A stretch of DNA of 64,000 bases from Rhizobium sp. ICMP 5592. Its GTDB lineage: Bacteria > Pseudomonadota > Alphaproteobacteria > Rhizobiales > Rhizobiaceae. Below, piece after piece: positions 17,601 through 27,480 of the stretch; positions within the stretch are counted from its first letter, which is position 1; each line of letters opens with the position of its first letter. Both the position numbers and the translations under genes were made by a program. The stretch spans positions 611,032 through 675,031 of the forward strand of contig NZ_QSNT01000001.1 in the NCBI RefSeq assembly GCF_009498525.1, in the 5' to 3' direction. Below the pieces are notes generated by a model that was not told the origin of the DNA, searched no databases, and saw nothing but the letters and a program-made list of their open reading frames with translations.

Positions 17601-17769
17601 CGGAACCGGAGTGCTCGGCGGCATGATTTCCGCAACCCTGCTCGCCATCTTCTTCGTGCCGGTGTTTTTCACTTTCGTCGTTGGCTTCCTCCGCAAGCCG
17701 GAGAAAAGCCCGCATCCGCGTGAGCGGGAGCTTACCGAAGCGGTCGATTCCGGCATTCGTGAAATGTGA
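14614..17769 (+). CDS. RND multidrug efflux pump, HAE1 family (AcrB/MexB type)
   Basis: Proton-driven trimeric inner-membrane transporter of 1051 residues, the family length. It starts with MANFFIDRPIFAWVVAIFI, the canonical N-terminal helix. The proton-relay aspartates fall at Asp407-Asp408 (GILVDDAIVVVENVER), the same numbers as in E. coli AcrB, and the partner lysine is Lys934 (GLSAKNAILIVEFA). Two large periplasmic loops (about 40-330 and 560-860) form the porter and docking domains. AAGGTG precedes the ATG. Co-transcribed with the adaptor. Likely substrates are hydrophobic drugs, detergents or plant phenolics, but specificity cannot be read here. Confidence 0.95.
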   Translation: MANFFIDRPIFAWVVAIFITLAGILTLPLMPIARYPQVAPPQITVSTNYPGATPEDIYQSVTRPIEEELNGVPGLLYFESVSEASGRIALNVTFETGTNVGEAQVEVQNRIARVEPRLPSAVTQQGIRVDRAGTSFLMMVVLRSEDGKTDAVGLGDYLSRNVIGELRRVPGVGNAQLFATQRSMRVWMDPDKMLGLNLTAADITNAITAQNAQVTAGRVGASPNLPGQQTSAIVNVQGQLRSPQEFGEIVLRANPDGSAVRLRDVARVEVGGENYNFASRLNGQPSANVGIQLTPTGNALATAEQVRATMEDLSRYFPPGLSYEVSYDTTPFVEVSIEKVVHTLLEAIVLVFIVMFLFLQNIRYTIIPTLVVPVALLGACAVMYAAGFSINVLTMFAMVLAIGILVDDAIVVVENVERIMAEEKLSPKEATKKAMSQITGAIIGITLVLTAVFIPMAFFPGAVGVIYQQFSLTMVVSILFSGLLALTFTPALCASFLKPVSHGHERRTFFFRSFNRGFDSLTRRYSVGVGATVRRAGRFMLIYLALLGGLGWAYLQLPNSFLPNEDQGYLIAELQAPAEASTDRTREAIRQMESILMEENAIRNIVAVSGFSYSGSGQNAGLAFITLKDWSERDPSDSAAAIAARVNAKFAAIRDASVRALSPPPIQGLGTSNGFAYRLQDRSGVGQRALAAASAQLLDAARASPVLAGVRVEGLPDAAQINLMIDREKANAFGVGFSDINATLSANFGSSYINDYPNAGRMQRVTVQADAVQRMQTQDLLRLNVRNSHGSMVPLSAFASIDWVRGPSQVVGYNGYPSIRIGGQAASGYSSGDAIAEMERLSQQLPGGFGFEWTGQSFQEIKSGSQAPFLIGLSILFVFLLLAALYESWSIPLSVMLVVPLGVLGSVLAVMLRGLPNDIYFLVGLIAIIGLSAKNAILIVEFARELVAEGRSVREAAIEAARMRFRPILMTSLAFTLGVVPLAIATGASAASQNAIGTGVLGGMISATLLAIFFVPVFFTFVVGFLRKPEKSPHPRERELTEAVDSGIREM

Positions 17770-17887
17770 TGGCATTGCCTGCCGCGCCAGCCGCAACCGG
17801 GCGGTCATTGTGAAACTTTGATACACTTTTTTCGATGCGGATGGGCCTGAGCTTTTGTAAAGTGGCTCAACATGGTGGAAATTGTAT

Positions 17888-18613
17888 ATGCAAAAAGCTG
17901 CGCATATCGCTGTCGTCGATGACCACGCGGACATAAGAGACCTTGTCGGCCAGTATCTTGAGCAGCAGGGCTACAGGGTGAGCGTGGCCGACAGCGGCGC
18001 GGCACTCCGGCGGATTCTGGAACGCAGTTCGGTCGACCTCGTTGTTCTCGACGTCATGATGCCGGGCGAGGATGGCCTTTCCGTCTGCCGTCACCTGCGG
18101 GCGACGATGGATGTTCCGATCATATTCCTCACGGCCATGACCGAGGACACCGACCGCATCATCGGCCTCGAACTCGGCGCCGACGATTATCTCATAAAGC
18201 CGTTCAATCCGCGCGAGCTGCTGGCCCGGATCAGGGCCGTCTTGCGCCGGGCAAACAGCGTGCCGCAGCAGCAGCGGGAAACACTGAAAAAGGCAAAGGT
18301 CGTCCGCGTCGGGCATTGGCGCGTCAACATGGGCCGGCAGGAGCTGTCCGGAGATGATGGCGTCGGCATTCCGCTGAGCACAGCGGAGTTCAGGCTTTTG
18401 AGAGTCTTCCTCGAACGTCCCGGCCTGGTTCTCAGCCGGGAGCAGCTTCTCGACCTCACCGTCGGGAAGACGGCCGATATATTCGACAGAAGCATCGATA
18501 ATCAGGTGAGCCGGCTGCGCAAGAAGATCGAGCCCGACCCGAAAAACCCGTCGGTCATCAAGACGCATTGGGGTGGCGGTTACAGCCTGTCGGTGGATGT
18601 GGGGTTCGAATGA
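17888..18613 (+). CDS. OmpR-family response regulator
   Basis: Two-component response regulator of 241 residues. The receiver domain (1-118) has the acidic pair Asp11-Asp12, the phosphoacceptor Asp55 (VVLDVMMPG) and the conserved Lys near 105 (DDYLIKPFNPREL). The C-terminal winged-helix domain (about 140-238) ends with the typical HWGGGYSL motif. I chose ATG 17888 (GGTGGA 8 bases upstream) over the TTG at 17882. It overlaps the kinase start by ATGA, a sign of coupled translation. Lying 118 bases after the RND pump, it is a candidate regulator of that pump, or of a separate envelope-stress regulon. Confidence 0.93.
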   Translation: MQKAAHIAVVDDHADIRDLVGQYLEQQGYRVSVADSGAALRRILERSSVDLVVLDVMMPGEDGLSVCRHLRATMDVPIIFLTAMTEDTDRIIGLELGADDYLIKPFNPRELLARIRAVLRRANSVPQQQRETLKKAKVVRVGHWRVNMGRQELSGDDGVGIPLSTAEFRLLRVFLERPGLVLSREQLLDLTVGKTADIFDRSIDNQVSRLRKKIEPDPKNPSVIKTHWGGGYSLSVDVGFE

Positions 18614-20106
18614 TCTACTGGTGGAGGAGAAGCCTTGCCGCGCAGTTCATAGGGTTCACGTTGCTTGCGCTCGTGGTCTCGCAGGCCCTGACGTTCGTGA
18701 TCTCCTGGGACGAGCGCACCAAGGCACTGCATGCGGCGATGAAAAGCGAGTTCTTCAGCAGATGCGCCTCGGTCACGCGGCTGATGGAATCCGTGCCCGA
18801 GCCGCTGCGCAACCAGGCTCTTTTCGCCAGCGAGACCAGCTATTCCCGCTTCTGGCTCTCCTCGGAAGAGCCGACCGATGCCAATGCATGGCGAACACGC
18901 GCGGCAACGGAACTCACCCGCCCGATCGAAAACTTCATCGATCTCGCCGGAAAATATGGTGTTCGCTCGAACCCCAAGGCCAACAGCCTGATGTCCAAGG
19001 AGGTGATCGCGGCTGATGCGTCCATCAGATGGACCACGCCGCCACCGGTTCTGTGGAATTCGCCACAGCCTGCCAAGTTCGTCTATTTCGGCGATCACAA
19101 CGGATATGGTTTGGCGATCAAACTTGGAGATGGCGTCTGGTTGAACACGGCTTTCTACAAGCCCGACATCGACCAATGGTGGAGTTTGAAATCACTCACT
19201 TCGCTGATGATAACCGCGCTCATCCTGTCGCTGATCGGGGTGTTCATCGCCAGTCGTATCGCCCGTCCACTCAGACGTCTCGCGCTTTCGGCGGAAGCCT
19301 TGGGCAGGGGCGAAAACCTCCCGCCCCTGCCTGAAAACGGCCCCGACGATATCAGGCGCACGGCCGAGGCATTCAATAAGATGCAGGAGCGTCTTCATCG
19401 CTTTGTCGATGACCGCACCCGGATGCTGGCGGCGATCGGCCACGATCTCAGGACGCCGCTAACCTCGCTGCGGCTCCGGACCGAATTCGTCAAGGACGCC
19501 GACATCCAGCAGAAGATGCTGTCGACGATCGACGAGCTGCAAAGCATGACGGAGGCCGCCATTTCCTTTGCGCGTGGAGAGTCCACGGCGGAGGAGACGC
19601 GAGCCATAGAGCTGGAGGCGCTGGTCGGCAGCATCTGTGACGACCTTGCCGACCTTGGCCTGCCGGTGGAATATATCGAGGGACCGAAGACGACCTATCG
19701 GTGCCGGCCGGACGGTCTGCGCCGCGCGGTCCGCAACCTCACCGAAAATGCGGCGCGCTACGGCGGCCATGCAAAGGTCTATATCCGCCATTCAGCCACC
19801 ACCATCGATATCGTCGTGGAAGACAATGGTCCCGGCATTCCCGAGAGCATGAGGGAGAAGGTCTTCGCACCCTTCTTCCGCCTGGAGGCTTCCCGGAGCA
19901 GGGACACCGGCGGCGTTGGGCTGGGTCTGTCGATCGCCCGCGCCATTGCAAGGCAGCACGGCGGCGACATTCAGCTCACTCCCAACGATCCCGGCCTGAA
20001 GGCGGTCATTTCCCTGCCGCAGGAGGGCCAGGTACAGACACCTGCAAGGGTAAGCCGGCGAAAGAGGCGGTCGGGACCGTTCAAGCTCGCCAGTCAGGAA
20101 GGCTAG
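18610..20106 (+). CDS. Membrane sensor histidine kinase
   Basis: Sensor kinase of 498 residues paired with the response regulator just upstream (ATGA overlap). Two transmembrane segments (about 11-31 and 195-215) flank a periplasmic sensor region of about 160 residues. A HAMP domain (about 216-268), a HisKA domain with His278 (IGHDLRTPLTSLRLR) and a HATPase domain with N, G1 (VVEDNGPGIP) and G2 (GGVGLGLSIA) boxes follow. The domain order matches EnvZ/RstB-type kinases. The periplasmic domain shows no recognised fold, so the signal is unknown; the RND pump next door suggests a toxic compound or envelope stress. Confidence 0.92.
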   Translation: MIYWWRRSLAAQFIGFTLLALVVSQALTFVISWDERTKALHAAMKSEFFSRCASVTRLMESVPEPLRNQALFASETSYSRFWLSSEEPTDANAWRTRAATELTRPIENFIDLAGKYGVRSNPKANSLMSKEVIAADASIRWTTPPPVLWNSPQPAKFVYFGDHNGYGLAIKLGDGVWLNTAFYKPDIDQWWSLKSLTSLMITALILSLIGVFIASRIARPLRRLALSAEALGRGENLPPLPENGPDDIRRTAEAFNKMQERLHRFVDDRTRMLAAIGHDLRTPLTSLRLRTEFVKDADIQQKMLSTIDELQSMTEAAISFARGESTAEETRAIELEALVGSICDDLADLGLPVEYIEGPKTTYRCRPDGLRRAVRNLTENAARYGGHAKVYIRHSATTIDIVVEDNGPGIPESMREKVFAPFFRLEASRSRDTGGVGLGLSIARAIARQHGGDIQLTPNDPGLKAVISLPQEGQVQTPARVSRRKRRSGPFKLASQEG

Positions 20107-20172
20107 GCGCAAGAGCGCAAGTGCTTCTTGAGGGATGGCTCGCTTTGACGGGGTGGAACTGCCGGTATCTGA

Positions 20173-20787
20173 TCATTGATCGGCGGCATGGATGCGGGTC
20201 GCGGCGATCCATTCCAGAGTTCGCGCCGCGGGATCGGCGTTGAGGGTGATGTCGGTCACGACAGCGGCGCTATCGGCGCCGTTCTGGAACACACCCGCGA
20301 TGCGATCCAGGTTCAGCCCACCGATGGCGACGAGCGGCAGCGTTCCGATCCGGTCTTTCCATGTACGCAGACGATCGAGGCCCTGTGGCTCCCACGGCAT
20401 TTTCTTGAGGATGGTCGGGTAGACCGGGCCGAGCGCGACATAGTCCGGGCTGGCGGCAAGGGCTGTCGCCAGTTCGGCCTCGTCATGGGTGGATAACCCG
20501 AGCTTCAGGCCCGCCGCGCGGATGGCCTTGAGATCGGCGACGGCCAGGTCTTCCTGTCCGAGATGGATGAAGCCACAGCCCTCTTCGATGGCAAGCTGCC
20601 AGTAGTCATTGATGATGAGCTGGCATCGATGCGCCGTGCAGATCGCCTTTGCGCGTCGGATTTCGGCGCGTATCTCGGTTGGCGTGCGATCCTTGATGCG
20701 CAGCTGCACCAGCCTGACGCCGAGCGGCACCAGCCGGGCGACCCAGTCGGCGCTGTCGACGATGAGGTAGAAGGGGTCGAGCCTCAT
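20173..20787 (-). CDS. thiE: Thiamine phosphate synthase
   Basis: Joins HMP pyrophosphate and the thiazole phosphate carboxylate to give thiamine phosphate. The 204 residues form a TIM barrel: [10 protein letters not shown] (about 28-37), [24 protein letters not shown] (about 60-83, the substrate-binding NDY and HLGQEDL motifs) and [11 protein letters not shown] (about 154-164). Last gene of the thiCOSGE operon; its ATG overlaps the thiG stop (ATGA), so translation is coupled. Controlled by the TPP riboswitch upstream of thiC. Confidence 0.94.
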   Translation of the reverse strand: MRLDPFYLIVDSADWVARLVPLGVRLVQLRIKDRTPTEIRAEIRRAKAICTAHRCQLIINDYWQLAIEEGCGFIHLGQEDLAVADLKAIRAAGLKLGLSTHDEAELATALAASPDYVALGPVYPTILKKMPWEPQGLDRLRTWKDRIGTLPLVAIGGLNLDRIAGVFQNGADSAAVVTDITLNADPAARTLEWIAATRIHAADQ

Positions 20788-21557
20788 GCGAATACCGCTT
20801 TTCCGATCACCGGCGTCGATGGCACCGCCATGTCGCGTGGTTCCAGCATGCCGGCGTTAAACGCCTGCCTGCCCGCATCGATCGCCTTGGCAAAGGCGTT
20901 GGCCATGGCGGCGGGGTCGCGGGCGCCGGCAACAGCGGTGTTCAAGAGCACCGCATCAAAGCCGAGTTCCATAACCGTCGTCGCATGCGACGGCCGGCCG
21001 ATACCGGCATCGACGATCAGCGGCACATCGGGGAAATGCGCCCGCATGGCCCGAAGGGCGGACAGATTGAGCGGCCCGGCGGCGCTCCCGATCGGCGCGC
21101 ACCAGGGCATCAGGACCCTGCAGCCCGCCTCCAACAACCGTTCGGCCACGACGAGGTCATCGGTCGTATAGGGAAATACGTCGAAGCCTTCGCTGGAAAG
21201 AATGCGTGCGGCTTCCACCAGCCCGAAGACATCCGGTTGCAGCGTGTCATGATTGCCGATGACTTCGAGCTTGATCCAGTTGGTCTGGAACACCTCGCGC
21301 GCCATCTTGGCCGTCAGCACCGCTTCGGAAACCCCATGGCAACCGGCGGTATTGGGAAGCACGCGGACGCCGAGCGCGCGGATCATCTCGAAGAACGCGC
21401 CGCCATTGCGCCCGCCAGCGGTCTCGCGACGCAAGGATACCGTCACGATCTCCGTTGCCGATTGTCTGACGGCGTCCGCGAGAATGGCGGGAGAGGGGTA
21501 GCGCGCGGTGCCCAGCAAAAGGCGCGACGCAACTTCAGTTCCGTAAAGGGTCAGCAT
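20784..21557 (-). CDS. thiG: Thiazole synthase
   Basis: Forms the thiazole phosphate ring from deoxyxylulose phosphate, dehydroglycine and ThiS-thiocarboxylate. The 257 residues fold as a TIM barrel with the Schiff-base lysine in [10 protein letters not shown] (about residue 97). [17 protein letters not shown] and [20 protein letters not shown] are typical phosphate-binding segments. GGAGG is placed 7 bases before the ATG. It lies 3 bases after thiS and overlaps thiE. The neighbouring ThiO supplies dehydroglycine by oxidising glycine. Confidence 0.95.
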   Translation of the reverse strand: MLTLYGTEVASRLLLGTARYPSPAILADAVRQSATEIVTVSLRRETAGGRNGGAFFEMIRALGVRVLPNTAGCHGVSEAVLTAKMAREVFQTNWIKLEVIGNHDTLQPDVFGLVEAARILSSEGFDVFPYTTDDLVVAERLLEAGCRVLMPWCAPIGSAAGPLNLSALRAMRAHFPDVPLIVDAGIGRPSHATTVMELGFDAVLLNTAVAGARDPAAMANAFAKAIDAGRQAFNAGMLEPRDMAVPSTPVIGKAVFA

Positions 21558-21560
21558 AGG

Positions 21561-21758
21561 TCAGCCTCCTTGCATCGGGGTCAGGATTTCAATCCTGTCA
21601 TTGTCGTTGAGGGCGTGGTCGGCGCGATCCTCGCGATGAACGAGTTCGCCATTGACGGCGGTCGCAAGCCAGTCGCCCTCATAGTCCAGCGTGACCAGCA
21701 GCTCGGAAAGCGTCGCGACAGCGATTGTCTGGGGTTCGCCATTGACGATCAGTCTCAT
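21561..21758 (-). CDS. thiS: Sulfur carrier protein ThiS
   Basis: Ubiquitin-like sulfur carrier of 65 residues ending in the required Gly-Gly (TPMQGG), whose C-terminus is adenylated and converted to a thiocarboxylate to donate sulfur to ThiG. It begins MRLIVNGEPQTIAVATLSEL, the beta-grasp N-terminus. The ATG overlaps the thiO stop by ATGA. No thiF adenylase gene is in this cluster, so that activity must come from a gene elsewhere (thiF or moeB type). Confidence 0.95.
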   Translation of the reverse strand: MRLIVNGEPQTIAVATLSELLVTLDYEGDWLATAVNGELVHREDRADHALNDNDRIEILTPMQGG

Positions 21759-22729
21759 GGGGCAGGTGCTCCTATCGAGTTTCGGGAAAAGACAAGATCA
21801 ACGGCCTCCGCAGCCATGGCCGGTGCCAGCAAAAAACCGTGGCGATAAAGGCCATTGAGGATGACTGCGTTTCCCTCCCGCCTGACGCGCGGAAAATTGT
21901 CGGGGAAGGCCGGGCGGATGCCGACGCCGGTTTCGACGACGGTGGCATCCGCGAAAGCCGGGTGCAGCGCATAGGCGGCGTTCAGCAGTTCCATCAGTGA
22001 TCGCGCCGCGATCGGGCCGTTAAATTCGGTCTCGATCATCGTCGCGCCAATCATGAAAAGGTCGCCGCTACGCGGCACGATATAGACGGGAATCCGCGGA
22101 TGCAGCAGGCGAACGGGTCGGGCGAGTTCGACCTCAGCGGTCCGAAGGTAAAGCATTTCGCCACGCACACCGCGCAGGTCTGGGGTCTGTGCGATGCGCG
22201 CGCCGCCTGTGCAGTCGACGATGTCGTCGAAATCCTGTTCGCTTGTAGTTTCGTTGACGAAGGCGACGCCCTGCCTGCCAAGCTTTTCCTGCAGTACGCT
22301 CAACACCCGTCGCGGATCGAGATGGGTCTCGCGGGGAAAGAACAGACCCTGCCGGAAGCGCCCGGCAAGCGCCGGTTCCAGCGCGGCTATGGCTTCTTCC
22401 TCCAGCCATTCATAACCCGTGGTGCGGCCGGCGAAGCGCTTCAGCTCACCATGATCGCGTGCTGGCGCCACCACCAGCGTCCCGTTTCTGTGTACCTCTC
22501 CCGGCAGGATCGCGTCCCAGCGGTCGGCAGCGTCGATGCCGCCTGAAAGCACGGCCTCCTCAGCGCTCTCGCGCTCGCACCAGGGCGCCAGCATGCCGCC
22601 CGCAAGCCAGGATGCGGCATGGCCGAATCCTGGGCGTGAGTCGAGGACGGTGACGTCGGCGCCGCGGATATGGAGCTCATGCGCGACCGTGAGGCCGGCG
22701 ACGCCGGCCCCTTTGACAAGGACGCGCAT
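21755..22729 (-). CDS. thiO: Glycine oxidase ThiO
   Basis: FAD-dependent glycine oxidase giving dehydroglycine for thiazole synthesis. The 324 residues start MRVLVKGAGVAGLTVAHEL with the GxGxxG dinucleotide-binding motif; ASWLAGGMLAPWCE is a DAO-family motif near residue 40-53, and the C-terminal GLYRHGFLLAPAMA contacts flavin. I chose the ATG at 22729, one base after the thiC stop; the long upstream open frame is inside thiC and is a shadow. Oxidative ThiO replaces the radical enzyme ThiH and fits an aerobic organism. Confidence 0.94.
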   Translation of the reverse strand: MRVLVKGAGVAGLTVAHELHIRGADVTVLDSRPGFGHAASWLAGGMLAPWCERESAEEAVLSGGIDAADRWDAILPGEVHRNGTLVVAPARDHGELKRFAGRTTGYEWLEEEAIAALEPALAGRFRQGLFFPRETHLDPRRVLSVLQEKLGRQGVAFVNETTSEQDFDDIVDCTGGARIAQTPDLRGVRGEMLYLRTAEVELARPVRLLHPRIPVYIVPRSGDLFMIGATMIETEFNGPIAARSLMELLNAAYALHPAFADATVVETGVGIRPAFPDNFPRVRREGNAVILNGLYRHGFLLAPAMAAEAVDLVFSRNSIGAPAP

Positions 22730-22730
22730 C

Positions 22731-24775
<2,045 letters not shown>

Positions 24776-24878
24776 GAATGTCTTAAAGGCTATGCTCTCC
24801 GTTCGGGTGATGTCAACCCCGCAGGTGAGGCGATGATACCGACGCTTGGCCGCAAGGTGGTCCGGCCAAGTGGCGCGG

Positions 24879-25937
24879 CTATGTTTTCGGCGCGCTCGTG
24901 GTTTCGCGGGTCACGAGCTCGAAGCCGACATTCAGGCGGCTCTCCATCGGTTGTCCGGCGGTGCCGTCCGGCTCTAGGATGGAAAGCAGCAATTCCCCGG
25001 TCTTTCGGCCGATCATCGCGGCATCGACACGGATGGTCGACAGTGCCGGTACGCACTGGTGGGCAATGTCGAAATCGCCGAAGCCGAGAATGGAAAGGTC
25101 GTCCGGGACGGCGATCTTGCGTCGATGACATTCCATCAGCGCGCCGACCGCGGATATGTCGGAAACCGCAAAGACGGCCTGAACGTCGGGTGCCCGCTGG
25201 AGAAGTGTGCTCAGCGCCTCCGCTCCATGATCGTAGGACGAGGGCGCGGCATTCTGGCGAACGATGAAGTCGTCGGAGAGACCGGCCTCCCGAAGGGCGG
25301 CGGCAAATCCGAGCAGGCGGCTTTCGCCGCGAAAATCCGTGGCATCCGCGGTGACGGCCGATCCGATGGCGCCGATGCGCCGATGGCCGAGCGAGATGAG
25401 GTGCCGGGCGGCCAGGCGCCCGACCTCGTAGTTGGAAAAGCCGACCGCATGGTCGACCGGGTGCTCCGACACGTCCCAGATTTCGACGATCGGAATGCCT
25501 GCCCGCAGCAGCATCTCGTTGGTCGCCTTGGTGTGGACCGCGCTGGCGATGACGATGGCGTCGGGGCGCCGCGCCAGCATGGCGCGAACGATGCGCTCTT
25601 CCTCCGTCAGGCTGTACATGGTGTAGCCGATCAGGAGCTGATAGTCGGCGGCGCGGAGCGCACCCGCGAGGCCCTGCGCGGTGTCGGCGAAATTGGCGTT
25701 GGTCAGCGTCGGCAGGATCGCGGTGATGAAATTGGTCCGGCGTGAGGAAAGCGAGCTGGCGGTCCGGTCCGGCACATAGCCGAGCTGCTCGATCGCCGTC
25801 ATCACGCGATTGCGCGTCGGCTCGGCGACCAGCGTTGGATCGGCCAACACGCGCGACACGGTCATCTTCGAAACGCCGGCCAGCCGCGAGACGTCGCTCA
25901 TGGTCGCCTTGCGGGAAAAATCTGAAGGATGCGCCAC
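24879..25937 (-). CDS. LacI-family regulator, GntR (gluconate repressor)-like
   Basis: Repressor of 352 residues. The N-terminal LacI HTH with hinge is MSDVSRLAGVSKMTVSRVL, and the periplasmic-binding-protein fold follows. Segments such as ILPTLTNANFADTAQGL, AGIPIVEIWD and AVGFSNYEVGRLAARHL closely follow the E. coli gluconate repressor GntR. I chose GTG 25937 (AGGGG 5 bases upstream); a TTG at 25964 overlaps the previous gene's stop. It follows a small dimeric-barrel gene on the same strand. Two GntR-type operator sequences lie in the divergent promoter at 26332 and 26498, so it likely represses itself and the ABC transporter operon. The effector is probably a sugar acid or related compound; inferred. 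Confidence 0.88.
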   Translation of the reverse strand: MAHPSDFSRKATMSDVSRLAGVSKMTVSRVLADPTLVAEPTRNRVMTAIEQLGYVPDRTASSLSSRRTNFITAILPTLTNANFADTAQGLAGALRAADYQLLIGYTMYSLTEEERIVRAMLARRPDAIVIASAVHTKATNEMLLRAGIPIVEIWDVSEHPVDHAVGFSNYEVGRLAARHLISLGHRRIGAIGSAVTADATDFRGESRLLGFAAALREAGLSDDFIVRQNAAPSSYDHGAEALSTLLQRAPDVQAVFAVSDISAVGALMECHRRKIAVPDDLSILGFGDFDIAHQCVPALSTIRVDAAMIGRKTGELLLSILEPDGTAGQPMESRLNVGFELVTRETTSAPKT

Positions 25938-25956
25938 GGTTTCCCCTGTTTTTTGT

Positions 25957-26277
25957 TCACGCAATCCGCTGGTAGACGAGATGGTAGAACCGGCCGTCGC
26001 ACATGCTCATCATCTCGTCGGTGATGGCGCGGCCCTCCAGACGAACGGGCGAGGCGAGCGCCTCTTCCACGGCTTCCATCGACGGATAATCGATTTCCTG
26101 GACCATGATGATCGGCGCGGCTCCGGGGTCGCTGCGCCCGGTTCGCATCACACGCACGGCCTGAGCATTCGGCATGCGTTTCCACACGGGTAGCAGCTTT
26201 TCCTCGACGATGCGAAAGAATTCCTCTTCGCGGCCGGCATGGATTGCGCCCTCGAAAATCGCCGAACGAGTGAACAT
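25957..26277 (-). CDS. Small dimeric alpha/beta-barrel protein, 106 aa
   Basis: Unnamed protein with the look of the ferredoxin-like dimeric alpha/beta-barrel (EthD/antibiotic monooxygenase-like) superfamily: a beta strand MFTRSAIFEGAIHAGREEEF, an amphipathic helix, MVQEIDYPSMEAVEEAL and a C-terminal strand GRFYHLVYQRIA. Such proteins are often small ring- or sugar-acid-modifying enzymes or stabilising subunits. GGGAGG lies 7 bases before the ATG at 26277. It sits directly upstream of the GntR-like repressor (20 bases before its GTG) and under the operator at 26332, so it is likely induced with the divergent importer. Function unproven. Confidence 0.75.
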   Translation of the reverse strand: MFTRSAIFEGAIHAGREEEFFRIVEEKLLPVWKRMPNAQAVRVMRTGRSDPGAAPIIMVQEIDYPSMEAVEEALASPVRLEGRAITDEMMSMCDGRFYHLVYQRIA

Positions 26278-26331
26278 GAATTTTCCTCCCTTAAAGCTCT
26301 GTCGGAATTGCTCTGTCTTATCCGACTTGCA

Positions 26332-26347
26332 ATGATACCGGTAACAT
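26332..26347. promoter_or_regulatory. GntR-type operator 1
   Basis: ATGATACCGGTAACAT is a 16-bp palindrome with one mismatched pair, matching the known E. coli gluconate-repressor operator pattern ATGTTACC-GGTAACAT except at one base. It is 55 bases upstream of the small dimeric-barrel gene, where it would block that promoter. Confidence 0.7.
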
Positions 26348-26497
26348 GCTCTATTGCAATCACCAACCGAAAAGGTGCAAGCCGGATCGGAGGCGGTGGA
26401 GGAATACAAGCATTATTGTCTTGAATTCGGAAAGAGGGGAGCTCTGCTTCAGAGGTCGTTGGTTCTGACGGAGCAGTTTTCCTCGTCCGTTTTCCCT

Positions 26498-26513
26498 ATG
26501 TTACCGCAAACAT
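26498..26513. promoter_or_regulatory. GntR-type operator 2
   Basis: ATGTTACCGCAAACAT has a perfect left half (ATGTTACC) and a right half with two changes. It lies 93 bases upstream of the ABC binding-protein start and 166 bases (start to start) from operator 1. It is a plausible repressor site for the importer operon. Confidence 0.6.
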
Positions 26514-26605
26514 AGGCGCCGCAAGCAGGTTAGTGGTTTTCGCCGCGAGGGCTCCGGGGAGTGGGCGGCGGCGGAGTGTGACACAGCACCAGATGGAGGA
26601 GTATC

Positions 26606-27409
26606 ATGAACATTTCGAAATCCCTGCGTGGGATCATGACGGCAGTCGGCATTGTGGCCGCGGGGCTGCTCGCGACGACACAGGCGCATGCGACGACGCT
26701 GAATGACATCATCTCGCGCGGCAAGGTGCGTATCGGCGTTCTCACCGGTGCTCCGCCGATGGGCATGGTCGATGAAAAGGGCAATCCGGCCGGCTATGAC
26801 GTCGACGTCGCCAATCTAATCGCCGGCTATCTCTCGCTGCCGGTGGAGCTCGTTCCGCTGACGCCGCCGTCGCGCATTCCGGCATTGCAGACCGGCAAGG
26901 TGGACTTCCTCGTCGCAACGCTGGCGCCGACCGGCGAGCGGGCGAAGACGGTAATGTTCACCCAGCCCTATAGCGCCTTCAATATGGATATCATTTCCGG
27001 TCCCGACCAGAAATTCACCCAGCTGTCCGATCTCCAAGGCAAGCGCGTGGCGGTGAACCGCGGTTCATCGCAGGAAACGGCGCTTCGCAAGGCGGCGGTA
27101 CCCGGTCTCGAAATCGTTGTCTATGAGGATGATTCCACCAGCGCGCAGGCGCTGATCGCCGGCCAGACCGACGCGGCGGCTGTGCCGTCCACGGTTGGCG
27201 AGGCGATCATCAAGCAGCGTCCGGATGCAGGTTTGCAGGTCGGCTTCACCTTCTTCCAGCAGGGTAACTCCATGGCGACGAAGATCGATGATTTCGAGCT
27301 GCGCCAATGGCTGAATACCTCGATCTATCTCATGAAGGTCTCCGGTGATCTCGACAAGATCTCGGTGAAGTGGACCGGCCGGCCGATGGCGCAGCTTCCG
27401 TCCTTCTGA
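26606..27409 (+). CDS. ABC transporter substrate-binding protein, family 3
   Basis: Periplasmic solute receptor of 267 residues. The signal peptide (residues 1-29, ending TTQAHA) precedes a bacterial extracellular solute-binding family 3 domain starting LNDIISRGKVRIGVLTGAPP; GYDVDVANLIAGYL and GKRVAVNRGSSQETALRKA are usual family segments. GAGGAG precedes the ATG. First gene of an importer operon (two permeases, an ATPase and a 2-hydroxyacid dehydrogenase). Family 3 proteins usually bind polar amino acids or opines; here the repressor and enzyme next door hint at an acidic, non-amino-acid substrate. The ligand is unproven. Confidence 0.92.
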   Translation: MNISKSLRGIMTAVGIVAAGLLATTQAHATTLNDIISRGKVRIGVLTGAPPMGMVDEKGNPAGYDVDVANLIAGYLSLPVELVPLTPPSRIPALQTGKVDFLVATLAPTGERAKTVMFTQPYSAFNMDIISGPDQKFTQLSDLQGKRVAVNRGSSQETALRKAAVPGLEIVVYEDDSTSAQALIAGQTDAAAVPSTVGEAIIKQRPDAGLQVGFTFFQQGNSMATKIDDFELRQWLNTSIYLMKVSGDLDKISVKWTGRPMAQLPSF

Positions 27410-27425
27410 TTGGGTTTGTGTCCGT

Positions 27426-27454
27426 GCCCGCCGGCGGACCATTCGCCGGCGGGC
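27426..27454 (+). repeat. Intergenic hairpin after the binding-protein gene
   Basis: GCCCGCCGGCG and CGCCGGCGGGC form an 11-bp perfect stem with a 7-base loop between the binding-protein stop and the first permease. Such hairpins often protect the upstream mRNA and reduce read-through, giving more receptor than membrane subunits. Confidence 0.6.
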
Positions 27455-27480
27455 CGCGAAACCTCAATGAGGTCCTTTCC

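Larger units (their letters stand above)
26278..26605. other. Divergent promoter region with two operator-like palindromes
   Basis: A 328-base gap between the dimeric-barrel/repressor pair and the ABC importer operon. It holds two 16-bp GntR-like operators (26332-26347 and 26498-26513) about 166 bases apart, enough for repressor looping. No ORF with a start signal was seen. Confidence 0.6.
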
